Source: JALYIM01 sp040003205
Lineage (GTDB): Bacteria; Acidobacteriota; Terriglobia; Terriglobales; Acidobacteriaceae
DNA length: 12,811 bases
NCBI GenBank assembly: GCA_040003205.1
Contig: JBDUDA010000063.1
Span: 1 to 12,811, forward strand
Direction of reading: 5' to 3'
The notes under the pieces are model-generated. The model saw only the letters and a list, made by a program, of their open reading frames with translations. It did not search any database and was not told where the DNA came from. The translations under genes and the position numbers were made by a program. This document shows, one piece after another, positions 1-5,679 of this stretch. The first letter of the stretch is position 1. Each line of letters opens with the position of its first letter.

Positions 1-873
1 TCCACCCGGCACGACCGCTTTCAGCTTGCGCCCGTTGGGGATTCCACCGCCAACCTCATAAATCATCTTCTTCAGGTTGTATCCCATGGGAAGCTCGTAC
101 ACTCCCGGACGTTCCACATTGCCCGCCAGACAAAACAACCTCGTCCCGCCATTCTTGGCCGGACCCAAAGCCGCAAATTTTTCTGCGCCCCCCAGAAGAA
201 TGTGAGGGACGGCCGCAAGCGTCTCAGCATTATTAATGACGGTGGGACCGCCCCACAGCCCAACCACGGCAGGGAAGGGAGGCCGGATCCGCGGAATGCC
301 CCGCTTGCCTTCGAGCGATTCCATCAACGCCGATTCTTCTCCAACTTCGTAAGCCCCAGCGCCTCCGTGCCAATAGATGTCGAAATTCTTTCCGCTGCCA
401 AAAATGTTTTTTCCCAGAAATCCCTTCGCGTAAGCATCGGCCAGCGCCTTGAACATGATCTGCGAAAGATAGCGATACTCGCCGCGAATGTAGATGTAAC
501 CAATTTCGGAACCGACGGCAAGGCCGGCAATCATCACGCCTTCGATCACCGCATGCGGATCATGCTCGAAGATCAGGCGGTCTTTGCAGGTGCCGGGTTC
601 GCTTTCGTCGCCGTTGCATAAAATGTACTTCGGCTTCACCGACTGCTTGGGGACGAACGACCACTTTAACCCCGTGCTGAATCCCGCGCCGCCGCGACCG
701 CGCAATCCAGAATTCTTCACTTCGTTGATGATCGCGTCCGGCTCCATGGCCAGCGCTTTTTGCACGGCTTTGTAGCCATCGAGCTCAAGATAGCGATCAA
801 TATTGGTCGCGCCCTGGCCAAAACGCTTCGACACGATTTTTACTTCGTCGGGATGTGAAACTAAATCTGCCAT
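1..873 (-). CDS. nuoF: NADH-quinone oxidoreductase subunit F, NADH/FMN-binding (3' end outside window)
   Basis: This is the first 291 residues of NuoF, which oxidises NADH with FMN and passes electrons to the iron-sulfur chain of complex I on the cytoplasmic side. The minus-strand frame is open from the ATG at 873 to the window edge. Family motifs are in order: GLRGRGGAGFSTGLKW (about residues 55-70, nucleotide-binding glycine loop), CNGDESEPGTCKDR (about 85-98, FMN region), GAGAYEVGEESALMESLEGK (about 180-200) and VINNAETLAAVP (about 221-232). The visible part ends at KAVVPGG, where the SLBB domain begins. The C-terminal 4Fe-4S (N3) cysteines of a roughly 430-residue family lie outside. The gene starts 15 bases after the nuoE stop, so it is in the nuo operon, although no clear Shine-Dalgarno is visible. 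Confidence 0.97.
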   Translation of the reverse strand, partial: MADLVSHPDEVKIVSKRFGQGATNIDRYLELDGYKAVQKALAMEPDAIINEVKNSGLRGRGGAGFSTGLKWSFVPKQSVKPKYILCNGDESEPGTCKDRLIFEHDPHAVIEGVMIAGLAVGSEIGYIYIRGEYRYLSQIMFKALADAYAKGFLGKNIFGSGKNFDIYWHGGAGAYEVGEESALMESLEGKRGIPRIRPPFPAVVGLWGGPTVINNAETLAAVPHILLGGAEKFAALGPAKNGGTRLFCLAGNVERPGVYELPMGYNLKKMIYEVGGGIPNGRKLKAVVPGG

Positions 874-888
874 GGAAATTTCTAATTT

Positions 889-1371
889 CTAGTGAGTGCT
901 CTTCTCTTCGTAGCGTTGCAGGATGCCATCCAACTTTTCGGGAGTCAGATTCTCGTGGAAGTCATAATTAACCTGCACCGCCGGGGCCCAACTGCACGCT
1001 CCGATGCACTCTACTTCCTCCAGCGAAAAAATTCCGTCGGAGGTGATGCCTTTATGCCCCACGCCCAGCTTCTGCTTGCAATGTTCCAGCAACTCTTCGC
1101 CGCCCCTCAGCATGCAGGCAATGTTGGTGCAAACCTGCACATTGAATTTGCCGCGAGGTTTCGTCGTCAGCATGGAGTAATAACTTATTACGTTATTCAC
1201 TTCGAGATCAGTCAGATCAAGGCGCTTTGCAATCTCGTGGATCACCTCGTCGCTCAGAAATCCAATTTCGTCCTGGGCGAACAACAAGGTCGGAACCAGC
1301 ACGGAACGTTTCGTCGGATAATGCGTCAGCATATCCGCGAACCGCCGCTCGAATTCTTCAGAAAAATTCAT
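889..1371 (-). CDS. nuoE: NADH-quinone oxidoreductase subunit E, 2Fe-2S (N1a)
   Basis: NuoE is the small 2Fe-2S subunit of the NADH-oxidising module and partner of NuoF. The 160-residue length is normal for the family. The four cluster ligands are visible: C81 and C86 in VCTNIAC, and C122 and C126 in ECIGACSWAP, the usual thioredoxin-fold ferredoxin pattern. The N-terminal helical part contains LLFAQDEIGFLS and the ISYYSMLTTKPRGK stretch that precedes the cluster domain. The gene starts 40 bases after the nuoD stop and ends 15 bases before nuoF, which fits co-transcription. I chose the ATG at 1371 because it gives the usual N-terminus. No strong ribosome binding site is visible, so translation may be coupled to nuoD. 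Confidence 0.97.
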   Translation of the reverse strand: MNFSEEFERRFADMLTHYPTKRSVLVPTLLFAQDEIGFLSDEVIHEIAKRLDLTDLEVNNVISYYSMLTTKPRGKFNVQVCTNIACMLRGGEELLEHCKQKLGVGHKGITSDGIFSLEEVECIGACSWAPAVQVNYDFHENLTPEKLDGILQRYEEKSTH

Positions 1372-1411
1372 TGCTTACGTGTTACTTGTCTTCTTGAGAT
1401 CTGTTTCGACG

Positions 1412-2617
1412 TTAACGATCAATTTCTCCCAACACGATATCAATGCTTCCAATCGCGGCAACTACATCCGCCAGCAACCGTCCTTCGCACATCTTAGGCA
1501 GCGTCTGCATATTGGCCAGACATGCGGACCGCATGTGGACGCGATATGGCTTCGCGGTGCCATCACTCACGATGTAATATCCCATTTCTCCACGCGGAGA
1601 CTCGACAGCCTGGTACACCTCACCTGCCGGTACTGCAAAGCCTTCCGTAATAATCTTAAAGTGATAGATGAGGGCCTCCATCTCGGTCTTCATCTTCTCG
1701 CGATCCGGTAGCACTACTTTCGGTGCATTCGCTTTAATCGGACCTTCCGGCATTCCATCCACTGCCTGCTGCACGATTTTGATGGACTCACGCAGCTCTT
1801 TCACGCGACACATGTAGCGTGCGAAGACGTCTCCTTCTTTTGCCACCGGCACATTGAACTTGAAATTTTCGTAACCGGAATATGGCATGTCGCGGCGCAG
1901 ATCAATGTCCACTCCACTGCCGCGCAGAGTCGGACCACTCGCGCCCATCGCAAGCGCATCTTCGGCGGAAATTTGCGCCACGCCTTTAGTACGCATCACC
2001 CAGATCGGATTTCCCGTCAGCAGATTTTCGTACTCATCCACCTTCGAAGGGAAGCGCTTCGCGAAAGCGCGCACGCGATCAAAGAAATCCAGCGGCGGTT
2101 CCAGGGAAACTCCGCCGATGCGGAAATACGAAGTCATCATGCGTTGGCCGCTGACTGCTTCGAACAGACGCAAAATATCTTCGCGCTCGCGGAAGCAATA
2201 AAGAAAAACGGTCATCGCGCCTATATCCATGGCGTGCGTGCCCAACCACACCAGATGCGAGTTGATGCGCGTCAACTCGTTCATCATCACCCGCAACCAT
2301 TGCGCTTTCGGGGGAATCTCGAGTCCGAGCAGCTTCTCCACCGCCAGCACGTAGCAAAGGTTGTTGGTCATCGGACACAGATAGTCAATCCGGTCAGTGA
2401 GCGGCACCACCTGCTGATAAAACTTTGCCTCGCAGGTTTTCTCAATGCCGGTGTGAAGAAAGCCAATATCCGGCATCATGCGCACGACGGTCTCGCCATC
2501 AATTTCGAGAATCAGACGCAGGACGCCATGGGTCGAAGGGTGCTGCGGACCCATGTTGAGGATCATCGTCCGGTCTTGGCCGGGCTCGAGCGCGGGTGTA
2601 GGACTGAGGTGGCCCAT
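1412..2617 (-). CDS. nuoD: NADH-quinone oxidoreductase subunit D, 49 kDa quinone-site subunit
   Basis: NuoD forms part of the quinone-binding pocket of complex I, on the peripheral arm next to NuoB. The 401-residue length is typical for a stand-alone NuoD, and there is no NuoCD fusion. Signature segments are MILNMGPQHPSTHGVLRL (about residues 18-35), GFLHTGIEKTCE near residue 55, the hydrogenase-like central part, and the terminal SIDIVLGEIDR that is nearly invariant in the family. The ATG at 2617 lies two bases after the nuoC stop, with a GGAGG inside the end of nuoC about 12 bases upstream. This indicates coupled translation. An internal Met18 (MILNMG) is a possible alternative start. Confidence 0.97.
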   Translation of the reverse strand: MGHLSPTPALEPGQDRTMILNMGPQHPSTHGVLRLILEIDGETVVRMMPDIGFLHTGIEKTCEAKFYQQVVPLTDRIDYLCPMTNNLCYVLAVEKLLGLEIPPKAQWLRVMMNELTRINSHLVWLGTHAMDIGAMTVFLYCFREREDILRLFEAVSGQRMMTSYFRIGGVSLEPPLDFFDRVRAFAKRFPSKVDEYENLLTGNPIWVMRTKGVAQISAEDALAMGASGPTLRGSGVDIDLRRDMPYSGYENFKFNVPVAKEGDVFARYMCRVKELRESIKIVQQAVDGMPEGPIKANAPKVVLPDREKMKTEMEALIYHFKIITEGFAVPAGEVYQAVESPRGEMGYYIVSDGTAKPYRVHMRSACLANMQTLPKMCEGRLLADVVAAIGSIDIVLGEIDR

Positions 2618-2619
2618 GG

Positions 2620-3117
2620 CTAGCGGAAACCCTCCACGGGATAATCTTTGCGCAGCGGATTACCTTCCCAGTCTTCCGGCATCAGCAAACGCCGCATATA
2701 CGGATGCCCATTGAAGCGAATACCGAACAGGTCAAACACTTCGCGCTCAAAATAATTCGCTCCAGGCCAGACCGGCGTAATGGATTCGACGGCAGGGCTT
2801 CCACCGGACAGTCGCACCTTAAGGCGCACGCGTTCTTTTTTCGCAATCGAGAGCAACTGATAGATCACTTCGAAGCGCGGCTCGGACGGATACCAATCCA
2901 CGCACGTGACATCGGACAGATAATTGAACGGACAGTCTGGATTATCCCGCAGCAGCACGCACGCTTCGCGAATGAGCGAGCGCTCAACGTAAATCGAAAG
3001 CTCTTCGCGATCAAATTTCGCGCCCTCAACTGAAGCTGAATTCCATGCCAACAATTTCGCAATGGCAGGATGTCCCTTCAGTTGCTCGAGCTCGGTGATA
3101 GCAGGGGCGAGGGCCAC
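2620..3117 (-). CDS. nuoC: NADH-quinone oxidoreductase subunit C (30 kDa)
   Basis: NuoC is the 30 kDa-type peripheral-arm subunit that packs against NuoD. It has 165 residues. The family signature is at residues 122-160: YFEREVFDLFGIRFNGHPY followed by MRRLLMPEDWEGNPLRKDYP. The GTG start (3115-3117) shares one base with the nuoA stop codon (TAGTG), a classic coupling arrangement. The nuoC stop is two bases from nuoD. What is odd is its neighbour: nuoB normally sits between nuoA and nuoC, and here there is no room for it. Confidence 0.96.
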   Translation of the reverse strand: MALAPAITELEQLKGHPAIAKLLAWNSASVEGAKFDREELSIYVERSLIREACVLLRDNPDCPFNYLSDVTCVDWYPSEPRFEVIYQLLSIAKKERVRLKVRLSGGSPAVESITPVWPGANYFEREVFDLFGIRFNGHPYMRRLLMPEDWEGNPLRKDYPVEGFR

Positions 3118-3515
3118 TAGACTCTACCCCGCCGTCCGGCAATTTCTTCTCCCCAGTCGAGCGCGCCTTTCTTCCATACATAGAAGAAGCCGACCAAAAC
3201 GATGACGATGTAAACCAGCATCTCGTAAAAGCCGAACATTTTGAGTCTTCGCAAGATAACGGCCCAGGGATAAAGGAATACGGCTTCCACATCGAACAAG
3301 ATGAACAACATCGCCACCAGGTAAAATTTCACTGAGAAACGTTCCCTCGCGTCACCTGTCGGAGTCATACCGCACTCGTAGGGCTCCATCTTGGCCCGCG
3401 TGGGGCGGCGATAGCCGATCAGCCAGGAAAGAAACACCACGGCGCCCGCGAATCCACTCGCGAGAGCGAATTGAATCAATAAAGGCAGATATCGGGCGAA
3501 ATAATTGTCGGGCAT
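3117..3515 (-). CDS. nuoA: NADH-quinone oxidoreductase subunit A, membrane subunit
   Basis: NuoA is a small membrane subunit at the junction of the peripheral and membrane arms. From the ATG at 3515 it has 132 residues and three hydrophobic helices (roughly 10-34, 62-84 and 97-115). Family motifs are PYECGM (45-50), the segment RFSVKFYLVAMLFILFDVEA (59-78) with the conserved acidic pair, and FLYPWA (80-85). An upstream in-frame TTG at 3590 would add 25 residues. I rejected it because that TTG is the first three bases of a good -35 box and the extra residues are unlike the family. No Shine-Dalgarno is evident before 3515. This is the first gene of the operon in this window. Confidence 0.95.
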   Translation of the reverse strand: MPDNYFARYLPLLIQFALASGFAGAVVFLSWLIGYRRPTRAKMEPYECGMTPTGDARERFSVKFYLVAMLFILFDVEAVFLYPWAVILRRLKMFGFYEMLVYIVIVLVGFFYVWKKGALDWGEEIAGRRGRV

Positions 3516-3561
3516 AGGAGAGCTGTCTATATAATTCGCAACAGTGTGAAGTAAACATTCT

Positions 3562-3590
3562 AGATTAGATTTCGTGAGCAATAGTGTCAA
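3562..3590 (-). promoter_or_regulatory. Predicted promoter of the nuo operon
   Basis: Read on the minus strand, TTGACA (3585-3590) is a perfect -35 box, followed by a 17-base spacer and TAATCT (3562-3567), which keeps the three key positions of the -10 box. Transcription would begin near 3555, leaving a leader of about 40 bases before nuoA. Prediction from sequence only. Confidence 0.6.
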
Positions 3591-3665
3591 GGTTTCGAGG
3601 ACGCTTTAATTGAAAATCTGGTCGAGCTACGAAGTATTTTTGGCGACTAGTCGAAACGGAATCGC

Positions 3666-4250
3666 ATGATCTTCGGCTTCAATACCGACGTTAAGCACGA
3701 CGAGACGATTTATCACGTGCAAAGCGAGGCTCGCGAACAAGACCTCCTATTGCAGACCCAAGTCTTCGTGCGCGGACGCTGTATCGGAAAACGCGCGACT
3801 TCCTACAGAGAAAAAGTGCTAGACGGCAGCTTCACCGATCTTCAAAAAGAGCAGATTCTCAGAGACCAGCACCGCATGGTGCTCGACTCCATTCGCGATG
3901 GCAAGTTGGAAAGCATCCTGGATCACCGTGACCCCGAAACCCTTGCGGCCAAGGAATTGGATCTGCAATGGTTAAATTCAGACGGCGCCCACGTGGCACA
4001 GCAGTTGATAATGCGCCTAAGAGTCACCGAAAGCGGCACGGCGGTATCGGGCGCACGGCTAACAGTTCGTTTCGCGCGTCCCGACTCCGCGCCGTTTTAC
4101 TTGCAGGTTGTCACCGGACCGCTGGGAGAGGCAGAGATGAAGATTGATGCGGATGAACTTTCGCTTCCAAATTCTTCACTGTTGGTCCAGGCCAGTTATT
4201 CCGGACGCACTGCCACCAGAAAATTTCAACTGCGGAAAGTGGAAGCTTGA
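3666..4250 (+). CDS. Conserved-looking protein of unknown function, two-part, cytoplasmic
   Basis: I do not assign this 194-residue protein to a named family. It has no signal peptide, membrane segment or cysteine cluster. The N-terminal part (about 1-50: FGFNTDVKHDETIYHVQSEA, then a beta-rich stretch with VFVRGRCIGKRATSY) looks like a small compact domain. A charged, helical linker follows at about 55-105. The last 80 residues (about 114-194: LIMRLRVTESGTAVSGARLT onward) look like an Ig-like or transthyretin-like beta sandwich. The ATG at 3666 has only a weak CGGAA upstream. A weak promoter candidate begins with TTGAAA at 3610-3615. The gene is divergent from nuoA and 74 bases upstream of the ThiS-like gene on the same strand, so the two could share a transcript. 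I recall similar N-termini in acidobacterial genomes, but that is memory rather than a search. Confidence 0.8.
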   Translation: MIFGFNTDVKHDETIYHVQSEAREQDLLLQTQVFVRGRCIGKRATSYREKVLDGSFTDLQKEQILRDQHRMVLDSIRDGKLESILDHRDPETLAAKELDLQWLNSDGAHVAQQLIMRLRVTESGTAVSGARLTVRFARPDSAPFYLQVVTGPLGEAEMKIDADELSLPNSSLLVQASYSGRTATRKFQLRKVEA

Positions 4251-4324
4251 TGGCGTGCGGTTTTCGAATTCTAACCAATTGGCATTCTTAAACTTCCAAT
4301 TTTCCAGCCAGAAATACATCTTTT

Positions 4325-4531
4325 ATGAAGCTCATTATTAATGGCGAAGATCGCACTTTCGATGGGTCGCTCAGCCTCTCTTCTTTAGTAGAAACCCTGG
4401 GCATGAAGGCGGATCGCGTAGCGATTGAATTAAATCGTCAGATCTCTCCTCGCGACCGCTGGAACGCCACCCATCTCACCGATGGAGACCGCATAGAGAT
4501 CGTGCAATTCGTCGGTGGCGGGAACTTCTAA
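4325..4531 (+). CDS. thiS: ThiS/MoaD-type ubiquitin-like sulfur carrier with a two-residue C-terminal extension
   Basis: This 68-residue protein has the ThiS beta-grasp pattern: MKLIINGEDR, SLSSLVETLGM (residues 18-27), VAIELNRQISPRDRW (32-46) and LTDGDRIEIVQFVGGG (51-66). ThiS is adenylated and thiocarboxylated on a terminal glycine by ThiF and then donates sulfur to thiazole formation with ThiG. Here the protein does not stop at the glycines. Codons for Asn67 and Phe68 follow Gly66 before TAA, so the carrier would need trimming before activation. No thiG, thiF or thiH lies nearby. No strong ribosome binding site is visible. The fold call is firm; the thiamine role is inferred, since related carriers serve other sulfur pathways. 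Confidence 0.85.
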   Translation: MKLIINGEDRTFDGSLSLSSLVETLGMKADRVAIELNRQISPRDRWNATHLTDGDRIEIVQFVGGGNF

Positions 4532-4539
4532 CTGAAACA

Positions 4540-4607
4540 GGTCCTTCGACTGCGCTCGGGATGACATAGCTTTCTTAATCTCTCATTCCGAGCGAAGCCG
4601 AGGAACC
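4540..4607. repeat. Imperfect inverted repeat, REP-like intergenic hairpin
   Basis: Two 27-base arms (4540-4566 and 4581-4607) match at 21 of 27 positions when one is reverse complemented, around a 14-base loop. The outer ends read GGTCC and GGAACC, and the shared core is CTCGG..ATGA. The core matches part of the element at 8721-8854, suggesting a dispersed repeat family. It has no T-run after it, so it is a poor Rho-independent terminator for thiS. Confidence 0.65.
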
Positions 4608-4804
4608 CGCTTCCGTTTGCCAACAGTCAATCATCTGCCCGCGAAAAGGGATCCACCACTACAGCGAGTCGTAGTTTTACAGGGCAGAAATACCCGCCCT
4701 TGCGCGAAAACCGCGAAAGAACGGGGCACCCCGGGAAAGCGTTAAAAAGTTCCAAGTGTCGTGCCGGGAACTCTCCTAGTCACTCCGCAGAAACCATTCA
4801 GTTA

Positions 4805-4832
4805 TTGACACCTTAAAATTGCTGCCTAGAAT
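4805..4832 (+). promoter_or_regulatory. Predicted promoter of the merR gene
   Basis: TTGACA (4805-4810) is a perfect -35 box, followed by a 16-base spacer and TAGAAT (4827-4832), five of six matches to the -10 consensus. The predicted start is near 4839, with a leader of about 34 bases before the ATG at 4873. This is the strongest promoter match in the window. Confidence 0.72.
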
Positions 4833-4837
4833 GTCTG

Positions 4838-4861
4838 AAACAATTCCATGCGGAATTGTTT
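4838..4861. promoter_or_regulatory. Perfect palindrome at the merR transcription start, probable operator
   Basis: AAACAATTCC (4838-4847) and GGAATTGTTT (4852-4861) are exact inverted repeats separated by ATGC. The arms sit just downstream of the -10 box, over the predicted +1. In DNA this is a likely operator, most simply for the adjacent MerR protein itself. In RNA the same bases would form a ten-base-pair hairpin in the leader. MerR proteins usually bind between -35 and -10, so this position would suit repression rather than classic MerR activation. Confidence 0.6.
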
Positions 4862-4872
4862 AAAACATCTTC

Positions 4873-5352
4873 ATGCAAAAGATATTCACATCCAAAGAAG
4901 TTGTAACGCTCACGGGCATCACTGCCCGCCAATTGCAATGGTGGGACGAGCGCGGAATCGTGAGGCCGCTCCGGCAAGGCCATCGCCGTCTTTATTCGAT
5001 GGAAGATCTCGCCGAGATTGCCGTCATTTGTGAACTCCGCAGCCGGGGGTTTTCCTTGCAACGAGTTCGCAAAGTTATGCGCTTCCTGCAACGGGAATTT
5101 GGCCAGCGTCTGGCCGCAATCGTTGGTCAGGCTTCCGAATATCACTTGCTTACGGACGGCTCTCATTTGTATTTGAGAACTTCCGCCCGGCAGATCGTGG
5201 ACATTCTGAAGAATGCGCGTCAGCCCATGTTCGACATCTGTCTCAGCGACACCGTGCGTGAGGTGCGAGCCATCGTAGCCAGCGGCAAGAAACGCAACTC
5301 ATGCGTGCCGGCAAATATCCACCTGGCACGCAAGAGAAGAAAAGCGTCGTGA
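4873..5352 (+). CDS. MerR-type winged-helix transcriptional regulator
   Basis: This is a 159-residue DNA-binding protein. Residues 4-72 fit the MerR N-terminal domain: IFTSKEVVTLTGITARQLQW gives the helix-turn-helix, WWDERGIVRP is the variant of the usual YYexxGL segment, and GHRRLYSMEDLAEIAVICEL with RSRGFSLQRVRKVM gives the wing and second helix pair. A helix near 63-80 probably dimerises. The C-terminal part (about 85-135) is not a recognised metal or drug-binding domain; its cysteines (123, 144) are isolated, so metal sensing is unlikely. The tail is very basic (KRRKAS). It has its own promoter and a palindrome at the start site, and is followed 40 bases later by a zinc-ribbon gene. The ligand and targets are unknown. 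Confidence 0.88.
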   Translation: MQKIFTSKEVVTLTGITARQLQWWDERGIVRPLRQGHRRLYSMEDLAEIAVICELRSRGFSLQRVRKVMRFLQREFGQRLAAIVGQASEYHLLTDGSHLYLRTSARQIVDILKNARQPMFDICLSDTVREVRAIVASGKKRNSCVPANIHLARKRRKAS

Positions 5353-5392
5353 CCAGTAATGGTTGCTTTAAAAGAAGGGCGAGGACAATCGA

Positions 5393-5656
5393 ATGATCGC
5401 TGAACTCGATGTTTTGAGTGAGTGGATTCCCGAGCAGATGTTGCCGGGAACGATCTTCGTGCTGGAAAACGCGGGACGTGTCGGAGAGAAAGAAGATCCC
5501 TACTGGGCGGTACTCTCCTGCCCGCACTGCGGGACGCTGGGATTAATTACCAGAAAACAAATAGCCGGACTGCTGCCGGTAATTTGTGGATCGGGAATAT
5601 GTTCCGTGCAGTTCTTCATCCATGATAGCGAGATCGTAATTCGCAAGCCATTCTGA
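5393..5656 (+). CDS. Small protein with a four-cysteine zinc-ribbon motif, unknown function
   Basis: This 87-residue protein starts at an ATG with a good GAGGA (5381-5385) seven bases upstream. Four cysteines form two knuckles, CPHCG (C43, C46) and CGSGIC (C65, C70), separated by 18 residues, as in small zinc ribbons that bind nucleic acid or protein. There is no signal peptide or membrane segment. It lies 40 bases after the merR stop on the same strand, so the two are probably one transcript. It ends 23 bases from the converging ribBA stop, and no terminator hairpin is visible in that gap. I cannot name the family. Confidence 0.75.
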   Translation: MIAELDVLSEWIPEQMLPGTIFVLENAGRVGEKEDPYWAVLSCPHCGTLGLITRKQIAGLLPVICGSGICSVQFFIHDSEIVIRKPF

Positions 5657-5679
5657 TTGGTCCGCGCACTACAAAAAGC

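Larger units (their letters stand above)
4532..4872. other. Intergenic region between thiS and merR
   Basis: This 341-base stretch has no convincing gene. It holds, in order, an imperfect inverted repeat (4540-4607), a block of four small hairpins (4658-4772), a promoter (4805-4832) and a perfect palindrome (4838-4861). The hairpin arms in the block are ACTAC/GTAGT (4658-4662, 4671-4675), AGGGC/GCCCT (4681-4685, 4696-4700), a short CGGGG/CCCCG (4722-4733) and AGTTCC/GGAACT (4748-4753, 4767-4772). I could not match the block to a riboswitch class that I know. Confidence 0.6.

Noticed and set aside
1973..2623. 216-residue plus-strand open frame antisense to nuoD
   Set aside because: It lies wholly opposite a clear nuoD, has no family motifs, and reads like the shadow of a GC-rich coding strand. 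The same applies to the plus-strand frames at 202-621 and 892-1497.
3516..3590. Longer nuoA starting at TTG 3590
   Set aside because: The TTG is part of the -35 box, and the 25 added residues do not resemble NuoA.
4848..5033. 61-residue frame starting at the ATG inside the palindrome
   Set aside because: It overlaps merR in another frame, has no ribosome binding site, and shows no domain.
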